DNA of 64,000 nucleotides from Rhabditoides inermis (lineage: Eukaryota; Nematoda; Chromadorea; Rhabditida; Rhabditidae), in the NCBI GenBank assembly GCA_963966185.1, contig CAWZYM010000392.1, positions 535,001-599,000 of the forward strand. The letters are read 5' to 3'. The position numbers and the translations under genes are program-made. The notes beneath the pieces are model-generated. The model worked only from the letters and a program-made list of their open reading frames with translations, had not been told where the DNA came from and ran no database searches. Shown piece by piece: positions 1 to 8,935 of the stretch. Numbering within the stretch: position 1 is the stretch's first letter; each line of letters starts with the position of its first letter.

Positions 1-137
1 AAGATAGAGGAAGAGGAAATACTTTTCCCGTGATCTCATTCATTATTCACAACACGTTTATTCTATTTCACGAATGCTCAGATCCTCATAGAGGACAGAA
101 CGTTTTTGAAAGGTTATACTAATCTCTTTCTCATCCT

Positions 138-193
138 CTCTCTCTCTCTCATCCCTCTCTTTCTCTCTCTCATCCCCCCCCTCTCTCTCTCTC
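138..193. repeat. CT microsatellite, interrupted
   Basis: Interrupted (CT)n with short C runs, directly readable in the sequence. Confidence 0.9.
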
Positions 194-732
194 GCTGGCA
201 AGCGAAAGGAGCATTCAAGTATTCAAATAAGTAACACGTATCGCAATGATACAACCAATCAAAACAATTTATCGCAATAAAACGCTCTGTACATCATGCA
301 CCGGAAACGCGCGGAGAAGAACATCACAGACGTGTTCACCACTGCTTGTACTCCATCGAATCGGGTGGGTTCACCTCAGTCTTCTTCTTGGAGATCTGGA
401 ACAAAACTATGAGACACAGTACTACCACACCCGATTAGACTACGACATTGCAGGCCAGACTACAGTACCCTAACTTCGTCAGCCCAACTGTCTATCTTGG
501 CCCACTTTCTATACTACATCATTGTGATTGTGATGTCATATTTAGCAAGTTAACAGTGTTACCGCTGTGACAGAAGACTACCAATTTTGAATTTTTTGAA
601 TTTTTGAATTTATTTATTGAATTTATTGAATTTATTAAATTTATTAAATTTATTGAAAGAATTTATTTCAAAACTGATCTAACGTTCTTTTGTGAATAAG
701 GTTCATTCAAACTTGATAAATGGAGAGAAATG

Positions 733-756
733 GTTAGAGAGAGATGGAGAGAGAGT

Positions 757-787
<31 letters not shown>

Positions 788-823
788 AGAGAGATGGAGA
801 GAGAGAGAGTGAGAGAGAGAGAT

Positions 824-872
<49 letters not shown>

Positions 873-900
873 AAGAGATGGAGAAAGAGATGGAGAGAGA
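733..900. repeat. GA microsatellite, interrupted
   Basis: About 165 bp of (GA)n broken by GATG variants. Frames across it read as Arg/Glu repeats and are not treated as genes. Confidence 0.9.
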
Positions 901-1241
901 TATTCCGGATTTTTATGCGCGCGGTGACCTGAACGTGGACGGATGGCAGGTAGATGGGTCGAGCAGTGGTAAGCGCTATCAGGAGGAGGACTTCACCAAC
1001 GCTCAGGTGTACTTTTTACATACTCCCACTTTGGTAATATATTGGTGAGGTAGCATCACATGAGAGGATGAGAGACACAGTGACCCGTGCTCTAAAGTAA
1101 AGAGACGCCCCCCCCCCCCAGAGAGGTTGAAAGCGCACGATACAACGGCGCAGAGTGGTCTTTATCAGTTTCACACTGCTGACTGCATGCTACTAGCAAG
1201 CATTATATTTCCGACCGGACTAGACAGTAAAAGCAGTGTGA

Positions 1242-1288
1242 TTTAGCGTAATGAAGTTTACAGTGTCTGTAAACTTCATTACGCTAAA
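1242..1288. repeat. Perfect 22-bp inverted repeat with 3-nt loop
   Basis: The left arm 1242-1263 and right arm 1267-1288 are exact reverse complements, separated by TGT. No gene covers it. It could be a foldback element end or a hairpin RNA precursor; the sequence alone does not decide. Confidence 0.9.
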
Positions 1289-1355
1289 AAGCTGTATAGT
1301 GTCTCTCTGTACAGATTTCGACCGGGGTCCGATCGTAGGGGTCGAGAAGGTGCTA

Positions 1356-1357
<2 letters not shown>

Positions 1358-1398
<41 letters not shown>
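1358..1398. repeat. (CT)n microsatellite
   Basis: About 20 uninterrupted CT copies. Confidence 0.95.
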
Positions 1399-1401
<3 letters not shown>

Positions 1402-1723
1402 ATTATTGTGTTTTTTTTAGTATTTCTTCCGCCCAACGCATTTTGCGCAACGGCAGGAAATGAATGAGTTCGTACCGCGAGTCGCGAGAGCCGCGAAGAA
1501 CCGTAGCAGGGAATACAGTATCAGTGGATTGCTGAAAATGAATTCGTCACATGACGTCCAATCCCGGACAGAGTTTACACCCCCGACCTCACAGAACTGG
1601 GAAAGTCGGGGAAAGCGTCGAAAATGTTTGATTTACAAAATCGGTAGCAGCGCCTGATCAGCTTTGCGAGCAAGTACAGTCTACTCTTTTGTAGTCATTC
1701 AACACGGCAAAGGCTCGGCCGGG

Positions 1724-1754
1724 CCTCTTCCACCAGCAGCGCTGGTGGAAGAGG
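1724..1754. repeat. Perfect 14-bp inverted repeat with 3-nt loop
   Basis: Arms 1724-1737 and 1741-1754 are exact reverse complements around AGC. No gene context. Confidence 0.85.
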
Positions 1755-2360
1755 GAGGCTAGCAGCAGCTCCATACTTGTGCTGTACTTCAATGCACGCA
1801 CCCAGTACGCTTCGCAAGAGCCGAGGTCGGCAACGCGGACGTCTTTGCGATGAATCAGACCCTGAGGGAGCGAGAGATCGTAGGGATTACTGTAGGACCG
1901 GGTATGGTTGTAATTTTCTAGCGAATTGGTGTTGTGTAGCAGACTGTGTAGCAGGTTTAGCAAACTGTACTATCTCTGTAATAGCCAGCAGTACAGGTAG
2001 ACATTGGATTTCCTTCAACTAAAATTTTTGTTAATTTCTGAAACAAGGCGCAACATAGTTGTTTGGCGCGAAAACGTATTTTCTCGGAATTTACGATTTA
2101 CTGGACAACGATTTCTGAGTTCGGGAAGAGCCGGTACAAAAAGTTGTCATACATAGTCTGCGACCAAACAAGTGCGAGCAGATATGTGAGTTGCAATCTT
2201 TGTTTTCTCCCTGCCAGGTAGAGCTATTAGGACATATTGAAGTTATAGGGTCTCATCCATAGTCAACAGCTGCGACAGCAGAGCAGCAGGCGACAAGTTG
2301 CGCGGAAAAGCGGACGAATTAAGGCTGGAATCGTCGATTCTCGAGGAGAACTGTTATTGA

Positions 2361-3620
2361 TTGTGCCTTGTTATTGATTGTATTTATTTCGACTTTAAGA
2401 AAGCTTTTGACACAATTAACCATGAATTACTATTCAAAAAGTTGCATTCGCTGGGCATTCGTGGAAACGTTCTCGGGTGGATTCGAGCCTTCCTTTCTGA
2501 CCGTTGCCAACAAGTTATGGTTGGAGATGCGCTCTCTTCTCCTCGACTCGTCAACTGTGGCGTGCCACAGGGGTCGTGTCTTGGACCCATTCTCTTCAAT
2601 ATCTTTATCAATAACATCGTGGATAGCCTGCCTGAATATGTCGAGTGTGCTCTATACGCAGACGATTTGAAAATATCCTTCGCTTTTGATCCCAATGATA
2701 ATATGGCTAAAATTATGTTTCAAAAAGCAATAGACGCTGTCGCAAAGTGGTCTTTAGAATGGGGTCTGCAAATTTCTACTGAGAAAACGCAGATACTGCA
2801 CATAGGCCGCCGAAATCCCAAACATGAATATACAGGACATGGCACCACGCTTGCACCTGCTAATTCTGTAAGGGACCTTGGTGTGACTATGTGTGGGTCC
2901 TTGATTTTTGAGGACCACTTTGCAAACATTGTTAAAGGCACCCTAAATGCCATAAATGATTTTCTGAGAGTATATCGTACAAGAGACTTGAAGGTTCTGG
3001 TCACCGCTTACACAACGTATTTCCGCTGCAAGCTAGAGTACTGTACTGAATTGTGGAACCCTCAGGATGTGGGATCAGTGAACTTGATCGAATCAGTGCA
3101 GCGATACTATACGCGCCGAATATGTCGCCGCGCTGGCTTGTTCTCGCTCACCTATCCCGAACGCCTCCAGCTTCTTGGCCTTCAAACTCTTGAAGAACGC
3201 CGCTTTATAAATGACGTAGTGTACATTCACAAGGTTATTACTAAAACAACTTCTCTTAATTATGCTGGTCTTTTTTCATTAGTCCCAACTCGGTCGCGCA
3301 CATCTCACAAATATCGTATTTTGCCATCATTTGACTCGTTTCTGCGGAGCAACGCGTTCTTTCTGAGAGTTTATGGGGTTTGGAACTCACTTCCATCTTA
3401 TATTGTTGAATCTGCGAAAACCAGTAACGTAAAATCCCACTTAGTGGACAATCCCCATTTGCATCCCATGTCTAAAATTCGACATTTGTAGTTTGCTTAT
3501 TGTCTACTGTTTGTATGTTTTTTTCTCATTTTAATTTCCTACCGTATGCTCTGTTGTGTTTCCTATGTTTTCCCATGTTAAGTACCCAACACGGTAATAA
3601 ACTATTATTATTATTATTAA
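2361..3620 (+). mobile_element. 5'-truncated non-LTR retrotransposon (LINE), reverse transcriptase part
   Basis: The open frame 2361-3491 encodes the C-terminal two thirds of a non-LTR reverse transcriptase. It begins inside the domain at the DFKKAFDTINHELL block, followed by the GVPQGSCLGPILFNIFIN block and the catalytic LYADDLKISF block (YADD intact), then thumb and C-terminal sequence. The endonuclease and N-terminal parts are absent, as expected of 5' truncation during target-primed reverse transcription. After the stop comes about 130 bp of 3' UTR ending in AATAAACT and a short (ATT)n tail at about 3604-3619. The RT looks like the jockey/CR1 group, but clade assignment needs a tree. The same 3' end recurs at 52690. 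The upstream boundary is uncertain, and the start used is only the frame limit. Confidence 0.88.
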
Positions 3621-3882
3621 GAACCGAAGAACCGGACGGATACGGTTAGAACGGTTAGTATCTATTCATTATTAAATTTGTTTGATATACCGTAGTTTGC
3701 GGGATGGACAGTACTGGACTGGACTGGGGATAACCCATTATAGAAGTAAATGTGTTAGGAAGAGAAGGCGAAGCAGCTTTTGCTTCTTTTCTATCATTTT
3801 GTCTCTTCCACGACTGTCGGCTGTAATATTCTACAACCTGCGGTGATGGACGAACGGACAGGGCGGACAGAAAAATTTACGT

Positions 3883-4144
3883 AAATATTATTCAGGGAGA
3901 TAGTTCGCCGGGTCATGGTAGAAAATCGATCTACCCTCTAGTCGCATTTTGAGACGTGAGGAGACCCAAGCGCGCGCATTCAAACGATAATATCGATCAA
4001 AGAAGCCGACATGCGAATCAAAGAGGCCGTGCCACACTCGAGCCTTTCCCGCGCTGTCTGACCTCTCTCGCTCGCGACTGAGTTTCGCCAACTGATCCCG
4101 GCTGTCAATAACAGAAACTATCCTCCAGGCGGCGACTATAAAAT
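3883..4144 (+). repeat. Dispersed ~260 bp repeat, copy 1
   Basis: Closely similar, in the same orientation, to 33959-34229. Shared blocks include AAATCGATCTACCCT, GTGAGGAGACCCAAGCGCGCG, ATCGATCAAAGAAGCCG and GAGTTTCGCCAACTGA. No coding frame is convincing and no terminal repeats are visible, so the class is unknown. Confidence 0.8.
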
Positions 4145-4790
4145 AAGTCGGGGTTAGCATAGACTAATTCTTTATCTTCACAATCAGATCAACGATCGGA
4201 CGAATCGGGAGATGGGCAGAAGAAGACAGATGATCGGACGGATGGGACGGACAGATAAGACTCTTCGACGAGTGCAAAGTGGACGCACTTAGTCGCACAG
4301 ACACGGCGTTGCCGCGCCGGCGCGTCTCTCGCGCGGTTTAGACGCATTTGCTGCTCTGGGGCAGCTTGGGCGCGGCTCTCACGCATTTCTCGCGCGCGGC
4401 TGCCCGGTGGCTGGTAGAGAGAAGGAGTTGCGCGTGTCTCGCTCTCGCGCACCTCTCACGCGTGCGCTCGAGAGGTGCGCGAGAGCGGCGCTTATCAGTG
4501 GAATGTGTTGTCTCGGATTAAATGAAGTTGTTTCATTACAACCAATGCGGTAGCATTGGTTGGTTTGTTTCAAGATACGCGCGCTAGAATCTGTAAAAGG
4601 CGATTTAGAGAAAGGTCCTATAGAATCTTTGCAAGAACAACGCAATGATTAATGCTAATAGATATTACCAAGGTGTTAAAAAAATGGTCAAGTTTGGTAT
4701 CGCTAGCATTGAACCTCTTTAAAGGCACAGGGGCGTTTAGCATTACCAAGGTTCATCGAAATTCACTATTGAGAACGTGGCAAAACTGAT
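4145..4790. other. Non-coding GC-rich DNA
   Basis: Contains CGCG-rich sequence and the hairpin at 4440-4487. No gene seen. Confidence 0.5.
4440..4487. repeat. GC-rich perfect inverted repeat, 18-bp arms
   Basis: Arms 4440-4457 and 4470-4487 are exact reverse complements with a 12-nt loop. The stem is rich in CGCG and GCGC. Confidence 0.85.
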
Positions 4791-4792
4791 TG

Positions 4793-4866
4793 CACATAGC
4801 GGGAATCGAACCGGCATAGCATGGTCCGTGAACCGTGAGCGTTACCACAACACTACAACGATGCCT
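4793..4866 (-). repeat. tRNA-like element (degenerate tRNA or SINE head)
   Basis: On the minus strand there is a B-box match GGTTCGATTCC (4802-4812) and, about 35 nt upstream, an A-box-like segment GTAGTGTTGTGGTAA. The ends pair only over about four bases and the T stem is imperfect. This looks like a tRNA-derived SINE head or decayed tRNA rather than a working tRNA gene. Confidence 0.45.
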
Positions 4867-4970
4867 CCTGTCGAACTCATATCGACGAGATGCGCACAGA
4901 GCTCAACTTTTCGATAAGCATTTTGGCGCTAAGTTTGAATTCGCCTTACCAAGCTTCGCACGTTGAATAA

Positions 4971-5378
4971 ATACATTTCATTGTCACTCATTCCATATCC
5001 TCACGGCACTCACGGCTTCTGGTTGAAGTTGCTTCCGATGACCTTTCCGCTCTTGTCGGTCAGCTTGTAGAACTGTTCGATCGTGTCCCCGTTCTCTGAC
5101 TTCAGCTTGCACTTGCTCGCTCCGATCTTCTTGATGATCTCAATCTCGATTCCCTCCTCAGTCGTACAAGACCTAATTCCAATGTATCAATCATATTTGG
5201 TAAATAACATAGTAATGATAATGCTACTACACCAACCTTTCATCAGCGAGTGCATATGCCGCAACAGCGGCGAGGAGAAGAACACACTTCATCTCCGAGA
5301 GGTACAATTACTGAAACACGAACAGTAAGTTCAAATAATAGTTAAACACAGGAAAGTGGTTGAAAGCTCCACGTGGCA
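4971..5378 (-). pseudogene. Partial duplicate of the FKBP gene 5' end
   Basis: This segment matches about 13731-14135 nearly base for base. It carries upstream sequence, the signal-peptide exon (starting [18 protein letters not shown]), intron 1, exon 2 and most of intron 2. Similarity stops just before the intron 2 acceptor, so both PPIase cores are missing. Both copied exons are still open, with a few substitutions (Trp to Cys at the start of exon 2, and two Val changes to Leu and Ile). It therefore has the promoter, start and secretion signal of an FKBP but no catalytic domain. It is either a young gene fragment or, if spliced to a new exon, a chimera. No such exon could be identified. Confidence 0.85.
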
Positions 5379-5835
5379 ACCAGACTATCTCCAACCCACA
5401 TCAACACGTACCACACCAACGGACATATGTCTTTCATCGTCTCCTTGAATATCAAGCTAGATGGAGACTCTTTATCGCTGTTTGCCTGCTGATAGTGGTC
5501 TGTGTGGATCAATGCGTCTTGGAAACTGTTTGCTCTCTCCGCCTTTCCCCATTCTCCGCGCACATACTACTCTCTATGATTCCATATTGATATGCAAGAT
5601 GCGTCACACACCCCTCCCCCCCCCCCCCTCCACCTCCACCTACACATTCCAATCATGCAAACAGCTGCAATTTGATTTGAGCTATTCCTGTGTTAGGTCG
5701 TAACCGACATTCATATCAGATTTCAGCTCATTCTAGTCACTCTTGTCGCATATGTGACAGATAGAGTGAATCAGTCGTGCTTTGTTGATTGTTGATATAG
5801 GCTGGATGTAACATAGCTCTTGCAGTGATCGAGCC
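5379..5835. other. Intergenic DNA, presumed DUF229 promoter
   Basis: Contains a C-rich run near 5610-5630. No gene is supported. Confidence 0.5.
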
Positions 5836-5979
5836 ATGCGGCTGTCGTCTTTTCATGCTCGATTCGCACTGCGGATACTAGCACTATCCACACTATGCTT
5901 ACTCTCCCTCACTGCATTATCCAGAAATGCCATATTCCAACAAAAGAGCGTCTCACCTGAGATACGACATTTACAAGTG

Positions 5980-6030
<51 letters not shown>

Positions 6031-8692
6031 TTCGTTTCGTTCAGGAGTTGCAAGCTCGCGCGGCAGTTTCGATAGGAGAGCGTTGCCGAGTGCCGCAATT
6101 GGATCCATGGGATCACTCGATCCAAGCCTATTACTCCAAGCCAGATGCACTCGTGTGCAAGCCTGTCCAAGAGCCTGTCGTCACAGAAGACGACGGATAT
6201 CTGGTGGTATGTGAAATAAAAAAAAACAAAAACAAATAAAGTAATGATTCAGTTCAATTCTACACTTGTCAAAGATCTATCCTGTCATGTGAAAAGCGTC
6301 TCTCACAATCAAGGTTAACTATTTCTTTCTGTCCCAACCCAACTGTGTCTTTCAGGCGTCTCTGATTCCGAGGTGATCTTTGGAGAGGCCGAGGAGATCG
6401 ATCTCTCTAAACTACGACATCAGATTCCATACGAGTTTGTAGAGGTAGGAGGAATCAAACTCTCTAGACTCTAGAGAGAGCAACTTTCAGGTGGCATGTA
6501 AAAGTGGCGGTTTGATGAGGAATAACGTATTCAAGTATCACTTTCATTCCGTGAAACCCCGAAGTGAATCTATCACATCCAAGCTGTAAGGCATAGGTCA
6601 AATTTTGAATCGTGTTCTTTGTCTTTTTTCAGACCTATTAAATTGTCTAATGCTGAACGTCCTTCTGTAGTAATGATTGGGCTGGACAGCATGTCTCGAT
6701 CCAACTTCATCCGACAGTTGCCGCGATCATATGAATGTAAGTTCATTGTTTCAATTCTTTTCTCCTTACTCTTTTATAGTGATGTCGGAGATGGGTTTCA
6801 TTGATATGCGGAGTCACGTGAAGATCGGAGACAACACATATGCTAACTGGCTCGCCATACTCACTGGGAAGAGAGGGTCGAGTACGAAGGTAGGTGTCTC
6901 TTGAAGAGTTCATTAACATACCCTACTGGTGTTCTTTTAGGAATTTGATGCTGAACTCGATGAGAGTTGGGACATTGCCTTTGACGACTTTCCTATCATT
7001 TGGAAAGACTTTTCATACCAAGGTATTAACATGAGATATTAACAACAGAGTGCAATGGTGAATGCAGGTTATGCGACTCTTTTCGCGGAGGATCGCCCCG
7101 ACATTGGTACATTCAACTATTTCGGATACCTATGCGGATTCAAGAACCAGCCAACTGATCACTACTTCCGGTACGTCTCAATAACACCTATTTTCACACG
7201 TATGTCGTCACTCAGTCCGTACTGGCTGGCCGCATTCTATTCGATCGTGGCTCGTCGGTCGACACCGTTCTGTTATGACCGTCTGCCACACCACAAGAAC
7301 CAACTGGAGTACCTGCGCAGGTGAGTGTGTCTCCCCACTGCCCACCCACTCTCCTCTCCAGTTTCACTCGTGCCTACTCTGGCCGCCGTCACTTTGCGTG
7401 GTGGTGGACACAGGATATGAGCCATGACTACCTCAATCTCATCGGAAAGACGGACAAGGATGTGGAGGGCATGCTGAGGGTGGGTGGAGAAAGAAAACAC
7501 ATCAACATTGGCGTGTTACAGGAGCCCAGTTTGAAAGACAGTATCGTCATTGTGTTCAGCGACCACGGACATCGGTACGACAAGATCAGAGAGACAGTAG
7601 GTAGAGTTCACAGAGGTGACTGGACATCGGACCTTTACAGGTTCTGGGACGTCTGGAGGCGCGTCTTCCATTTCTCTCTATTCGACTGCCAGATATTATC
7701 CGAGAGAAGTATCCTTCACTTGAACAGAGGCTCACAGAGAACAGCGAGAGACTCACCTCACAGTTCGATCTACACGCCACTCTACTCGACATTGCAAACG
7801 TGAGTCGTCTTCCATAGATATTTCACTCATCTCACATCCAGGGCACATTCATCCGTGCAAAAATGGTCTCTTCCGAGCCGCGCCGAGGCTACTCCCTATT
7901 CGAGCGCATACCTGAGAAGCGGACATGCAGTGAGGTGAGCTATTCTCGCCTCCGCCAATCAGCCCATTCTAGGCGGGAATTCCGGAGGACTACTGTCCGT
8001 GTTTCTCGGAGCTGCACATCCCATCGGAAGAGGCTGGCAAGCCGGCCGAAGTACTGCTCTCACATGTCAATGAGCTACTGAGAGGGGACGAAGTGAGGAT
8101 GTATAGTGAGGATGAGCAGACAGTAGCCGAGGAGGCAGTAATGCAGGCACAGGGCCTATTGAAGGGATGGAAGTGTCTGCCGCTAGAGGTGAGAATACCA
8201 TCACAAAAAGCAACCCAACACACTTATTATAGATCACAAAAATCGTGTTTTCATCGGTGAAGCTGCCGCCTGCTCATTTGATGGAAGACCCGCAGGCAGA
8301 CGACACTGTCGTTCAGCAGCTCACTCTACAGTGTGTGCTCCATCCACCTTTCTCTCTCATGTGGCCTTCCAGATACCGTATCGCATTCCAAGCGCAGTCT
8401 CCTTCGAATGCGCAGATAGAGGGGGTTGTGTTGAGGGATGTGGACAGTGGACGGTGGACGGCCACGGGAGAACTCGAGAGAAACAACAAGTCACTCCTTA
8501 TCCACTTTCCTCTTTCAATCTCTCCTTTCTCAAAAAGATCTGCCACTGTATTCCCCTCGTCTCTCAAGAGAGTCCATGATTCCATTCCATTTGCCACCCA
8601 CTTCTCACAACCAAAACGTGTCTTTCAGATCTTACAAAGTTAATATTTATTATACATTTGTTCAATTGTTATTGTTGCAAAACATCGAATAG
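5836..8692 (+). CDS. DUF229-family protein (sulfatase/alkaline-phosphatase fold), membrane-anchored
   Basis: About 15-16 exons join into one frame of roughly 700 residues. The ATG at 5836 opens a signal-anchor segment (FALRILALSTLCLLSLTAL). Exon 2 has the family's C-x-VP-x-LDPWD block, followed by SVVMIGLDSMSRSNFIRQLP near residues 150-170. Later blocks are TYANWLAILTGKRGS, HFAWWWTQDMSHDYLN and IVIVFSDHGHRYD, the last two being the metal-site-like histidine blocks of the family. A Cys-containing C-terminal domain follows (RTCSE, DYCPCFSEL). DUF229 is expanded in nematodes. The fold is that of the sulfatase superfamily, but substrate and reaction are unknown. The exon 2 donor is best placed at GTGAAA, which creates a Cys codon across the junction. 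The final exon (SYKVNIYYTFV, stop 8690-8692) is less certain. Intron 1 is almost wholly a CT microsatellite. Confidence 0.88.
5982..6025. repeat. (CT)n microsatellite filling intron 1 of the DUF229 gene
   Basis: The tract begins immediately after the donor GTGGGT and runs to within 20 bp of the acceptor TTCGTTCAG, so it supplies the polypyrimidine tract of a 68 bp intron. Confidence 0.9.
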
Positions 8693-8935
8693 AGCAACAC
8701 TCACAGATTCTTTACACTTTCTGAATTAAAATGGTACAAGTAAAAGACAAAATGTAGTAAAGTAAATACATGTATCAATGAAAGGGCAAGCGAAAAATTA
8801 GAATGATATGTGAAATCACAATTAGTTCAAAGTGAGCACACACACAATCTCGTTAAACTAGAAACACCAGTGTCTAAAACAATCAATTCTGAGCTATTCA
8901 TACCAGTATGGGAAGAATCGCAGCGTGTCTCGTGC

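Larger units (their letters stand above)
1..2360. other. Repeat-rich non-coding DNA left of the LINE fragment
   Basis: No convincing gene is seen. The stretch holds CT and GA microsatellites, an AT-rich run of TGAAT/TTGAATTTA-like repeats at about 585-660, a C tract near 1110, and two perfect hairpins listed separately. Bases 470-550 resemble the 3' part of the retroelement found in an intron near 60.2 kb. Bases 197-233 resemble 26313-26357. The open frames here are low-complexity or lack splice and start support. Confidence 0.6.

Noticed and set aside
692..1048. Arg/Glu-rich open frame
   Set aside because: It is generated by the GA microsatellite; no start context, splice sites or homology.
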